Shown piece after piece: positions 1 through 7,538 of a DNA stretch of 12,500 nt (position 1 is the first letter of the stretch; each line of letters starts with the position of its first letter). The position numbers and the translations under genes are program-made. The stretch lies in assembly GCF_042767895.1 (NCBI RefSeq), contig NC_091578.1:26221178-26233677 (forward strand), in the 5' to 3' direction. The notes below the pieces were generated by a model. The model did not search any database, was not told where the DNA came from, and was given only the letters and a program-made list of their open reading frames with translations. The stretch is from Penaeus vannamei. Taxonomy: Eukaryota > Arthropoda > Malacostraca > Decapoda > Penaeidae.

Positions 1-1
1 G

Positions 2-32
<31 letters not shown>

Positions 33-262
33 GACGACGACGATGATGATGATAGTGATGATGATGCTGGTGATGGTGGTGATGGTGATGATGATTAGGA
101 TGATGGTGATGATGATTAGGATAATGATGATGATGATGATGATGATTATGATAATGGTGATAATGATGGTGATGCTGATGCCGAGGATGATGATGATGAT
201 GGTGTTGATGATGATGATGATGATGGTGATGATGTCGATGATGAGGATGACGATGATAAAAT
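1..262. repeat. Imperfect (ATG/GAT)n trinucleotide microsatellite
   Basis: Runs of GAT/ATG are interrupted by GGT, GAC, TAG and GCC variants, which indicates an old, mutated array. It begins at the window edge, so its true left end is unknown. The reading frame giving poly-Met is open only because the triplet has no stop in that phase. Confidence 0.95.
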
Positions 263-314
263 TCTGCTACTACTACCATTACTACTACCACTACTGTTAC
301 AACTGCTGCTGCTG
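263..314. repeat. Short CTA/CTG-type trinucleotide segment
   Basis: Between the GAT and AAT arrays lies a 50-bp stretch of CTACTACTAC, CATTACTACTAC and CTGCTGCTG triplets. It is pyrimidine-biased on the + strand, unlike both neighbours, so the strand bias flips locally. Nothing suggests a gene. Confidence 0.85.
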
Positions 315-371
315 AAAATAATAATACTGATGATGATGAAAGTAATAATAATAATAATAATAATAATAATG

Positions 372-408
<37 letters not shown>

Positions 409-462
409 TAACAATAACAATAACAATAACAATAACAATAACATTAACAATAATAATAATAA

Positions 463-523
<61 letters not shown>

Positions 524-640
524 ATAATAATAAAAATAATAATAACAACAACAATAATAATAACAATAATAACAATAATAGCAATAGTAACAATAATAAT
601 AATGATAATAACAATAACAACAATAATAATAACTACAGCA
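315..640. repeat. (AAT)n microsatellite with an (AATAAC)n hexanucleotide core
   Basis: Mostly AAT triplets, with a regular AATAAC/AACAAT hexamer block at about 402-442 and further AAC-substituted triplets at 541-630. The hexamer block looks like a secondary expansion of one AAC mutation inside the AAT array. Confidence 0.95.
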
Positions 641-685
641 TATGTAAGAAAGAAAGCACTTTGCGTTCCTTTCCCCGCATTATGG

Positions 686-734
<49 letters not shown>

Positions 735-880
735 ACGGGAGAAAACGAAACGAGATCATGACAGGAAAGTTTAATCACATAATATGGCTAAAGTGGTACC
801 ATTCCGCTCTCCTTCTGTTGATAAAAGGGTTGTTAGAGTGATATTCAGGTAGGTGGAAGAACTTTATTAAAGGGGTATTA
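641..880. other. Unique AT-rich sequence split by a poly-T run; no gene seen
   Basis: Two non-repetitive blocks (641-688 and 734-880) flank the T run. No splice-bounded ORF, tRNA box or recognised element is visible. The poly-T could be the poly(A) tail of a minus-strand retroposed element whose body would be 734 rightward. I could not find a target-site duplication or a SINE promoter box, so this is only a possibility. Confidence 0.5.
689..733. repeat. Homopolymer T45
   Basis: Forty-five consecutive T on the + strand, flanked by GGGAG and GACGGG. It is the longest homopolymer in the window. Its assembled length may be unreliable, because such runs are error-prone in sequencing. Confidence 0.95.
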
Positions 881-1020
881 GAGGGGAAGACGAAGATGAT
901 GAGGATGATAATGAGGAGGAGGAAGAGGGGGGAGGAAGAGGGGGAGGAGGGAAGAAGAGGAGAAGGAAAAAGGGGAAGAGAAAGAGAAGGAGGGAGAGGA
1001 AGATAGGATGAGAGGAAAGA
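881..1020. repeat. Purine-rich GA/GGA tract
   Basis: Almost entirely A and G on the + strand, with an uninterrupted 91-nt purine run at 913-1003. The left end grades into GAT triplets. The G-runs are short (up to six G). Confidence 0.9.
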
Positions 1021-1379
1021 TAATAGTCAAGATCCCATTTTAACCTTTTTAACCTTTTTTTTTTTTTTTTAATCCTGTCTATCAAAGTCGATTTTTTTAA
1101 CGCAGGTTATAGAATAAAACACAGACAGTTTTCAACCCAAAGTACAATAGGTATCTGAAACCGATTGGAAAAAAAACAACTTTCCGGTCAATTGAAAAAC
1201 AATGGAAAAGCAGTTGATATCATATGCAAATGAAGGAATAGGGGATTTCCCGATTATTACCCTTTTTCTATGAAATGAATGGCAACATTATGCACTGGCC
1301 TGACTCTAGAGGTATGAGGCTCTTGTTATCAAAATTATATCGCTTTATTTATATTGTGTATGGCATTCTGACATACGTA
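1021..1379. other. Unique AT-rich sequence; no gene seen
   Basis: Non-repetitive apart from a T16 run at 1055-1070. A perfect ATGCAAAT octamer lies at 1224-1231, which is unremarkable at this base composition. The 120-codon frame opening at 1275 runs straight into the CA repeat and is judged a chance ORF. Confidence 0.5.
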
Positions 1380-1680
1380 CGCGCGCACACTCTCATGGAA
1401 GCACATATGCAAACAGACACACATACCTACACTCGAGAAATACACGCAAACACATATGCACACACAAGCACACATACATTCACCCCCCCTTCCCCCCCTT
1501 TCCCCCCTCCACACACACATACACTCACACAATCCCACCCCTACACACAAATACAGTCACACACACACACAGAACCCCCCCCCCCTCCCGCCACCCCACC
1601 CCGCCCCTCCCCTCCCCCAACAAACACACACACTTAACTACACAAACAAAACAGATTCACACGCACATGCAAATGCATAA
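1380..1680. repeat. (CA)n-type repeat with C-run and CCT-rich interruptions
   Basis: Degenerate ACAC/CACATA repeats are interrupted by C-rich pyrimidine blocks at about 1483-1510 and 1573-1620, including an uninterrupted C run near 1576. Alternating purine-pyrimidine CA and a CGCGCGCA start at 1379-1387 could adopt Z-DNA under supercoiling (inference). Confidence 0.9.
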
Positions 1681-1938
1681 TTCACACCACACGCATATAC
1701 ACTGCTTGCCATCATGCAATCCATTGTGTCATCCAAGGCAAAGTCAAAGGTCAGATTAAGATCTCTTGTTATATTTATCTACAAGACAATTGCTCATTAG
1801 CATAAGGACAAGAAATTCACGGACAAACAACACGGCGCGTCTATCTCCTGGTATCTCTCTTATCGCTTCCTGATGAAGTCGATTTACCCCCCCCCCCCTT
1901 CCAAAAAGAGGAAAAATTGATAGAAAGGAAATAATGCA
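1681..1938. other. Unique sequence with a C12 run; no gene seen
   Basis: A complex, non-repetitive block with moderate GC, ending in C12 at 1887-1898. On the minus strand a frame is open across it (residues include NRLHQEAIREIPGDRR), but that frame continues only into Ser/Leu repeat. The block reads like a piece of a dispersed repeat or unique DNA; I do not recognise it. Confidence 0.45.
1741..1753 (+). promoter_or_regulatory. DR1-like nuclear receptor half-site pair
   Basis: AAGTCA, a one-base spacer A, then AGGTCA. This is one mismatch from a perfect DR1 (AGGTCA-N-AGGTCA), the class of element bound by HNF4 and RXR/USP-type receptors. No gene is visible nearby, so the match may be chance. 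Confidence 0.2.
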
Positions 1939-2004
1939 AAAATAATAATAATAATAATAATAATAATAATTAATAATAATAATAATAAATAAATAAATAA
2001 AAAA
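1939..2004. repeat. (AAT)n microsatellite ending in (AAAT)n
   Basis: About sixteen AAT units with one single-base slip near 1970, followed by AAAT units. It is less mutated than the array at 315-640. Confidence 0.95.
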
Positions 2005-2035
2005 TAGAAAATACTGGGAAACAATCGGGGGAAAA

Positions 2036-2182
2036 AAAGAGAAATAGAGAGACAGAGAGAGAGGGCGGGGGTATGTGAGTGAGAGAGAGTGTGTGTGTGT
2101 GCGCGCGCAGAGAAAGGGGGGGGGGGGAAGATAGATAGATAGATAGAGAGAAAGAAAGAGAGAGAGATAGACAGAGGAATAG

Positions 2183-2236
<54 letters not shown>

Positions 2237-2420
2237 GGAGTAAGTAAGTGAGGGAGTGAGAGGGAGAGAGAGAGAAATTGATAAAGAGAGTGAGAGAGAG
2301 AGAAAGTGATAGACAGAGAGAGAGAGATTGATAGAGAGAGTGAGAGAGAGAGAAAGTGATAGATAGATAGAGAGACAGAGAGAGAGAGAGACTGATAAAG
2401 AGTGAGAGAGAAAGAGACCA
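2036..2420. repeat. (GA)n microsatellite with GT, GATA and G-run variants
   Basis: A purine repeat with a (GT)n patch and GCGCGCGC near 2090-2108, a long G run near 2117-2127, GATA units at 2130-2145, and a pure AG stretch at 2189-2230. The right third (2277-2420) is organised into a higher-order repeat, listed separately. Confidence 0.95.
2277..2420. repeat. Three-copy higher-order repeat inside the GA array
   Basis: Units begin with ATTGATA or ACTGATA at 2277, 2327 and about 2391. Each continues AAGAGAGTGAGAG, then GAAAGTGATAGA. Spacing is 50 bp then 64 bp; the longer unit has extra GATA and GA copies and the third unit is partial. This shows segmental duplication acting on top of dinucleotide slippage. 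Confidence 0.8.
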
Positions 2421-2727
2421 GAAAACACATTACATCAAACTTCCTTTTTCCTCAAGAACTCTCTTTACATTTCGATCCGCTATTGCACACGAAGAATCTA
2501 CTTAAAATTGCAACGGTACTGTGCATCCGAGAGAAGCCGGCGTTGCACTATTCCAGCGTCCGGTTATTATTCAACTATGCAATAAAGAATCACTTGTTTC
2601 GTGTGACTCACTCTCGTCGCATTCCTTGGCGTATCTTGCAAGCTGAATGGCGGAGGAAGGAGACATAGCTAAGTGATTTATATTAGTATTGATAAATCAG
2701 ATGAACTTATATCACTAGAAGACTGTA
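2421..2727. other. Unique island; 88-codon open frame of doubtful significance
   Basis: A complex sequence between two purine arrays. A + frame from 2402 (start inside the GA repeat) to 2668 is open for 88 codons and mostly non-repetitive (for example KIATVLCIREKPALHY). No domain, signal peptide or splice-site pair supports it. A perfect 8-bp inverted repeat (TGATTTAT at 2674-2681, ATAAATCA at 2692-2699, 10-nt loop) lies just after it. Confidence 0.4.
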
Positions 2728-2818
2728 GATATAGATAGATAGATATGTAGATAGGTTGATAGATAGATAGATGAACTGATAGATTGATAGGTAGATGAAT
2801 AGATAGATTGATTGATAG
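2728..2818. repeat. Imperfect (GATA)n microsatellite
   Basis: GATA tetramers interrupted by TGTA, GGTT and GAACT variants, ending near 2818. Many GATA-factor core matches result, but they are a product of the repeat. Confidence 0.9.
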
Positions 2819-2828
2819 GTGCACAGGA

Positions 2829-3045
2829 AAAGGGTAAGAGTGAGAGAAGAGAGACGAGGAGAGAAGAGAAGGGAAGAGATGAGAAGAGAAGAGAAGAGAA
2901 GAGAAGAGAAGAGAAGAAAAGAGAGAGAGAGAGACAGAGAGAAGATATGAGAAGAGAGTAGAAACGAGTAGAGAAGAGAAGAGAGGGAGACAGGCAGAGA
3001 GAGAGAGAAAAAAGAGAGAGAGAAAGAGAAAGAACGAAAGAATAA
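2829..3045. repeat. (GAGAA)n pentanucleotide and GA purine tract
   Basis: A purine-rich block whose core (about 2860-2918) is regular GAGAA pentamers. It grades rightward into GA dinucleotides and then (AAAG)-like units. The minus strand is open as Ser/Leu/Phe repeat, a composition effect. Confidence 0.9.
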
Positions 3046-3269
3046 AGAGCCAATATGTGAACAACCCTGTTATTACAACTATGCCCTCTCCTTTTGATAA
3101 AATCCTTGGTCGTTTTGGGACTTGCATAATTCAGTTTTGAATCAACGTCACTTTGGCCACAGGAAATAATTATTTGAGTTTTGAGGGGAACGAACTTGGT
3201 GTGAATTTATGGTCTATAAGGTAAAAAGGAAGCCATTGTTTTTTTCGTTCAAATAGCTTTGTTGGCGGT
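3046..3269. other. Unique AT-rich sequence; nothing recognised
   Basis: Non-repetitive DNA with no long clean ORF, tRNA boxes or recognisable element. Confidence 0.5.
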
Positions 3270-3500
3270 AACGACGACAACAATAATATCATACAATTCA
3301 ATATGATAATAGATATTGTAACAATAATTGTCATTATCATTACAATAGTGATGATTACAGTAATAATCATATTATTGATAATGTTAATAAGGGTTGATTG
3401 TAGGAAATTATAGACATCAATAAGAATAATATGCATGGTAAAAATATTAGCATAATGTTGAGAAAGTAATGATAATAAAGATGATGATATAAAGGGTTAA
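3270..3500. repeat. Diffuse, decayed AAT/GAT/ATT triplet zone
   Basis: Loose AATAAT, GATGAT and ATCATT motifs on both strands with frequent interruptions, consistent with an ancient triplet repeat. No unit is regular enough to define an array. Confidence 0.6.
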
Positions 3501-3605
3501 TATTTATGATAAGCAAAGGTAAAAATGTTTTCTTATTACGTCCATTAAGGTATCATAAAAGAAGAGGAAGAGGAAGAAAAGAAAGTAGGAGAAAAAAATT
3601 GCATA
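3501..3605. other. Short unique block with purine patch
   Basis: Non-repetitive up to about 3555, then AGAAGAGGAAGAGG-type purine sequence to 3597. No gene is seen. Confidence 0.5.
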
Positions 3606-3862
<257 letters not shown>

Positions 3863-4086
3863 AATGACAGAAATAATATTGACAATGATAATAACATATC
3901 GTTGTTAGTAATGATAATAACAATGATAATCATTATTACAGTAATTATGATCATGATTCCGAAAATGATACTGATGTTTGTAATAATAATGATAATAATA
4001 ATGATAATAATAGCAAAAATAATAAAATACTAACAATGATAATAATAATGATAAAAATAATAATGATAATAATAATGATAATAATG

Positions 4087-4123
<37 letters not shown>

Positions 4124-4568
4124 TGATTAAAATGGTAATGGCTATAAAGGTAGTGGTAATGATAATGATAATATTTATAATAATAGTAATAATATCTATA
4201 ATAATAATCATAAGAATCACAATGATTACACTACTGCTACTACTACTAATAAAGATCTTACTACTAATGAAAACAATATCAATAATCATAACACTGATGA
4301 TAAGGACGATAATGATAATGGTAATGATGATAATAATAAAGACAATAATTGAGATAATGATGATAAAGATAATCATGATAATGACGATAATAATGATGGT
4401 AATGATGATAATAATAAGGAAAATGATAAAGATAATAATAATAATGATAATCATTATAATGATTATAGTACTACTATTACTAATAGTAATGATAATTATA
4501 ATGATACTAATGCTAATGATGCTAATAGCAATGATAATAATAATAATAATGACAACAACACAAATAAT

Positions 4569-4865
4569 GATAATTGTAGTGATAATGATAATAATGATAA
4601 TTGTAGTGATAATGATAATAATGATAATTGTAGTGATAATGATAATAATGATAATTGTAGTGATAATGATAATAATGATAATTGTAGTGATAATGATAAT
4701 AATGATAATTGTAGTGATAATGATAATAATGATAATTGTAGTGATAATGATAATAATGATAATTGTAGTGATAATGATAATAATGATAATTGTAGTGATA
4801 ATGATAGTAATGATAATTGTAGTGATAATGATAATAATGATAATTGTAGTGATAATGATAATAAT
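4569..4865. repeat. 27-bp minisatellite, 11 contiguous copies
   Basis: The unit is GATAATTGTAGT followed by GATAATGATAATAAT, 27 bp. Eleven copies fill exactly 297 bp with no spacers. The only variant I see is A to G at 4807 in copy 9. Near-perfect identity inside an otherwise heavily mutated triplet domain means the array formed or was homogenised recently. As 27 is a multiple of 3, every frame keeps phase across the array and repeats a nine-residue motif. Confidence 0.97.
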
Positions 4866-4976
4866 GATAATAAGAATAATGGTAATGGTGATAATGAAAA
4901 TGATATTGATTATAATAATGAAAATAAATGTAATAATAATGATGATGATGAAAATGAAAGCAATGATAATAATGAA

Positions 4977-5040
4977 GATGATGATAACAGGAATATCTAT
5001 GAAAATCTTTATGGTTATTATTATCCTTATCATCATGATC
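4977..5040. repeat. Imperfect inverted repeat at a triplet strand switch
   Basis: GATGATGATAACAGG (4977-4991) is nearly complementary to CCTTATCATCATGATC (5025-5040), with a 33-nt loop. It sits where the + strand changes from AAT/GAT to ATT/ATC. Confidence 0.6.
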
Positions 5041-5050
5041 ACTACATCAT

Positions 5051-5385
5051 CATCATCAATATTTTTTCATTTCTTTTTTTATAATCATGATCATCAAAAA
5101 CATTAAGAACAAAATATGGCAATTTATTTTGCTTTTTGCTGTCATACACAAATCCTTTATCCTTTAATTCAGTTTATGCAAATTTATTTCCTGGAAAGCG
5201 AGAATTGTAACCTAGTTTTATATCTTCTACGATCTTTTTATGTGTACTGTACGTGGAGAGAATTTCTTTATTATTCATGAAAGAAAGAGAAGAAATGATT
5301 ATATAGAAGCCAAGGTAAAGGAAGAAGGATAGATATGTAAATAAAAGTTATTTTCAAGGGAGATTTTGGGTCTGAAGGATTTTCT
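5051..5385. other. Unique AT-rich sequence; no gene seen
   Basis: Non-repetitive DNA with short T runs and an ATGCAAAT octamer at 5176-5183. I see no splice-bounded ORF or RNA gene. Confidence 0.5.
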
Positions 5386-5423
5386 TTCTCTTTTTGTCTC
5401 TCTTTCTTTATCTATCTATCCAC

Positions 5424-5517
<94 letters not shown>

Positions 5518-5534
5518 GTCTTTCTCTCTCTCTT
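5386..5534. repeat. (TC)43 microsatellite with flanking variants
   Basis: Uninterrupted TC at 5427-5512 (43 units), preceded by (CTAT)/(CTTT) units and followed by TCTG and CTTT variants. Two + frames give Ser-Leu repeats and are not genes. Confidence 0.97.
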
Positions 5535-5561
5535 TTACTAAAATGGTTTAAGTATTGCATA

Positions 5562-5593
5562 AGTAATTATAAACATTCCTGTTTATAATTACT
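5562..5593. repeat. Perfect 13-bp inverted repeat (hairpin)
   Basis: AGTAATTATAAAC (5562-5574) and GTTTATAATTACT (5581-5593) are exact reverse complements around the 6-nt loop ATTCCT. It lies midway between (TC)43 on the left and an (AG)n tract on the right, which are also mutually complementary. There is no U-rich or GC-rich tail to suggest a terminator. Confidence 0.9.
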
Positions 5594-5643
5594 GTTTGGT
5601 AATTCAGGTTGCAAGAAGTGTAAAGAGATAAAGATAAAGATAT

Positions 5644-5706
<63 letters not shown>
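5644..5706. repeat. (AC)7(AG)n compound microsatellite
   Basis: AC repeats at 5644-5657 change directly to AG at 5658-5706. The AG part is complementary to the TC array at 5427-5512. Confidence 0.97.
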
Positions 5707-5709
<3 letters not shown>

Positions 5710-5961
5710 TCAGGAAGGATAGAAAAATACAAAATTTAAAATTTTTGGAAGAGGCTTGTATTTTTATATTAGCATCTATCATTCAGAACTCTTGAGTAAA
5801 AAACAGAGAGAGAAAAATGGTAAAGGTAAGAGAACTAACAACACCCAAAGGAAAAACACTAAAGGAGAAAGATTCCTTAAATAACAAAGAGTATTATATG
5901 CACAATTAGTGATCAGATACTCAAAGTGAAATAATAAAAAACACATATAAACAAATATAGA
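5707..5961. other. Unique AT-rich sequence with a 10-bp inverted repeat
   Basis: Non-repetitive DNA. AAAAATACAA (5723-5732) and TTGTATTTTT (5756-5765) form a perfect inverted repeat with a 23-nt loop. No gene or RNA signal is recognised. Confidence 0.55.
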
Positions 5962-6335
<374 letters not shown>

Positions 6336-6735
6336 CCTCCCTTCCACTCCCCCCCCCCTCCCTCCCTGTTGAGAACACCTCCCTTCCCACTCCCTCTCTC
6401 TCTCTCCCTTCCACTCCCCCCCCCCCTCCCTCCCTGTTGAGAACACCTCTCTTCCCACTCCCTCTCTCTCTCTCCCTTCCACTCCCTCCCTGTTGAGAAC
6501 ACCTCTCTTCCCAATCCCCTTCTCTCCTCTTCCCCCTCCCCCCCCTGTTCAACACCTCCCTTCCCACTCCCTCCCCCCTCCCCCTTTTCGGCACCTCCCT
6601 TCTCCTACCCTCTCTCTCCTCCCTTCCCACTCTCCTTCTCTCCTCCCCCCCCCACCTCCCTGTTCAGCACCTCCCTCCTCCCCCCTTTTCGACACCTCCC
6701 TTCCCTCTCTCCCCCACCCCCCTCTTCGACACCTG
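6336..6735. repeat. C-rich pyrimidine minisatellite, 55-68 bp unit decaying rightward
   Basis: CT/C-rich sequence is punctuated by a landmark GTTGAGAACACC at 6368, 6436 and 6492. Degenerate forms follow: GTTCAACACC at 6547, TTTTCGGCACC at 6585, GTTCAGCACC at 6662, TTTTCGACACC at 6686 and CTTCGACACC near 6724. The first three copies are nearly identical over long stretches and the later ones are diverged and uneven. C runs of up to about 10 recur in each early unit, giving G-quadruplex potential on the minus strand. All three minus-strand frames are partly open here, an effect of the composition. Confidence 0.9.
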
Positions 6736-6826
6736 CCACTGTGCAAAATTCTATGTCAACTGTTTCAGGCACCGGATGTATCTACAGCCGGAAGCCACTA
6801 TTAAACACCGGTGTGCCAGAGGTGTG
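6736..6826. other. Unique spacer between pyrimidine and purine tracts
   Basis: About 90 bp of complex sequence with a TATTAAA (6799-6805), which is TATA-box-like, immediately followed by the perfect 10-bp palindrome ACACCGGTGT (6805-6814). CACCGG also occurs at about 6770. A core promoter role is conceivable but unsupported beyond the motif. Confidence 0.4.
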
Positions 6827-7137
6827 GAGTAGAGGGGGGGAGGGGAGGGGAGAGGAGGGGATGGTGGGGAGGGAGGAGGAGGAAAAGAGAGGATGGGTGT
6901 GGGGTGGGGAGAGGGGCCCAGTAAGAGAGGAGGGATGGGGGGGAGGGAGGGGGGGGAGAGAGAGAGGGGGAGATGATAATAAGGGTGGTAGGGTATAGAG
7001 GATGGGGGAGAGGTAGAGGGTGGGAGAGAGAGAGATATAGGAAGAGAATGAAGCGAGGGGTGGAGAGTCGAGAGAGGGGGGAGGGGGAGAAGGAAGGGAA
7101 GGCCGGGGGAGGGGGAGGGAGGGGAGGAGGGGAGCTA
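6827..7137. repeat. G-rich purine tract (GGGGA/GGGAG type)
   Basis: About 310 bp that is overwhelmingly A and G on the + strand, with many GGGG, GGGGG and longer runs spaced by one to four bases. The + strand therefore has dense G-quadruplex potential. A short GATGATAATAAG triplet patch sits at 6972-6983. The minus frame 6782-7300 is open as Pro/Ser/Leu repeat and is not called a gene. Confidence 0.92.
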
Positions 7138-7417
7138 AAGAGGTCCTGGCGGTTGGCGTGACAGAGCCAGCCACAGTGGCATCACTCGCCGGGCCGTCCA
7201 GGTGTACTCCAGGTGTCCCTCGCCCTCGAAGTGCTCCTCCCGACGACCACCTTACCCCCCAAAACCTCCTCCTCGAGACAGACCAACCCCCAAGTGACAC
7301 TCGACACTCGAAAATCCTTCCTGCCCCTCCTCACCTCCCCCACCCCCCCTTATCCCTCTCCTTTTCTGCCTCTCGTGATAAGAAAAAGGATATTCTTGAT
7401 CGCCCAGAGAGGAAAAG
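7138..7417 (+). promoter_or_regulatory. GC-rich region upstream of the candidate exon (leader or promoter)
   Basis: Complex, CpG-containing DNA directly upstream of the putative start codon. It holds two copies of TCCAGGTGT (7197-7205 and 7208-7216), giving two CAGGTG E-boxes 11 bp apart, about one helical turn. A pyrimidine-rich stretch at about 7315-7375 is followed by AG at 7381-7382, so a 3' splice site and an upstream non-coding exon are possible. Whether this is promoter, 5' UTR or both cannot be decided from sequence alone. Confidence 0.35.
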
Positions 7418-7421
7418 ATGA
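7158..7421 (+). other. Possible 87-codon upstream ORF overlapping the start codon
   Basis: A + strand frame from ATG at 7158 is open for 87 codons and stops with TGA at 7419-7421. That stop overlaps the candidate start codon at 7418 as ATGA. The product would be Pro/Ser-rich with a basic tail (RDKKKDILDRPERKR) and no recognised domain. It matters only if the whole segment is transcribed unspliced. It may be a chance frame in GC-rich DNA. Confidence 0.2.
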
Positions 7422-7532
7422 TCGTCTTTCGGATCATGCAAGCCCTCGTTGTGTTGATGCTGATGGCTGACCAACTCCCGAAGGCGAGGTCGGCGTCGAG
7501 GTACAGCAGCTCCTGGAGGGAAGATCGCTACG
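7418..7532 (+). CDS. Candidate first coding exon of a secreted or membrane protein (partial)
   Basis: I do not recognise the gene. The ATG at 7418 has A at -3, and an in-frame TGA at 7397-7399 makes it the first Met of its frame. The 38 complete codons begin MIVFR, then the hydrophobic core IMQALVVLMLMA (residues 6-17), then DQLPKARSA and a Ser/Arg/Tyr-rich segment (SRYSSSWREDRY). This is the n-h-c layout of a signal peptide; cleavage after Ala17, Ser25 or Ala26 is possible. Thirty-one of the 38 codons end in G or C, in contrast to the AT-rich DNA that follows. I end the exon at 7532 because CG|GTGAAT is a plausible donor (phase 1) and composition changes there. Without splicing the frame stops at TGA 7592-7594, giving 58 residues. 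A GAG|GTACAG donor at 7501 is an alternative. A chance ORF remains possible. Confidence 0.4.
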
Positions 7533-7538
7533 GTGAAT
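7532..7538 (+). other. Candidate 5' splice site
   Basis: G|GTGAAT matches the metazoan donor consensus at +1 to +4 and +6, with A instead of G at +5. It coincides with the end of GC-rich coding-like sequence and with the first base of a tandem repeat array. Confidence 0.4.

Larger units (their letters stand above)
3863..5050. repeat. Long AAT/GAT triplet domain
   Basis: Over 1 kb of mixed AAT, GAT and AGT triplets on the + strand with scattered substitutions, switching to ATT/ATC near 5008. Frames on both strands are open for about 360 codons (+ 4036-5106, minus 3951-5042) and encode almost only Ile, Met, Val and Thr. That follows from the triplet phase and is not evidence of a protein. A 78-bp-spaced partial duplication (GGTAATGATGATAATAATAA near 4320 and again near 4398) shows local segmental copying. 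Confidence 0.92.

Noticed and set aside
1756..2430. 224-codon minus-strand ORF rich in Ser and Leu
   Set aside because: Most of it is the GA/CT microsatellite read as Ser-Leu. Only about 45 C-terminal codons are complex, and no splice or start context supports them.
4569..4865. Possible CRISPR array (27-bp repeats)
   Set aside because: The units are contiguous with no spacers, and the locus is a eukaryotic triplet-derived minisatellite.
3951..5106. Paired sense and antisense ORFs of about 360 codons (+ 4036-5106 and minus 3951-5042)
   Set aside because: Both encode nearly pure Ile/Met/Val/Thr because AAT/GAT triplets lack stops in those phases. There is no domain, normal composition or codon bias.
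6782..7300. 172-codon minus-strand Pro/Ser-rich ORF
   Set aside because: About 110 codons come from the purine tract. The first 55 codons are complex but show no recognisable domain.
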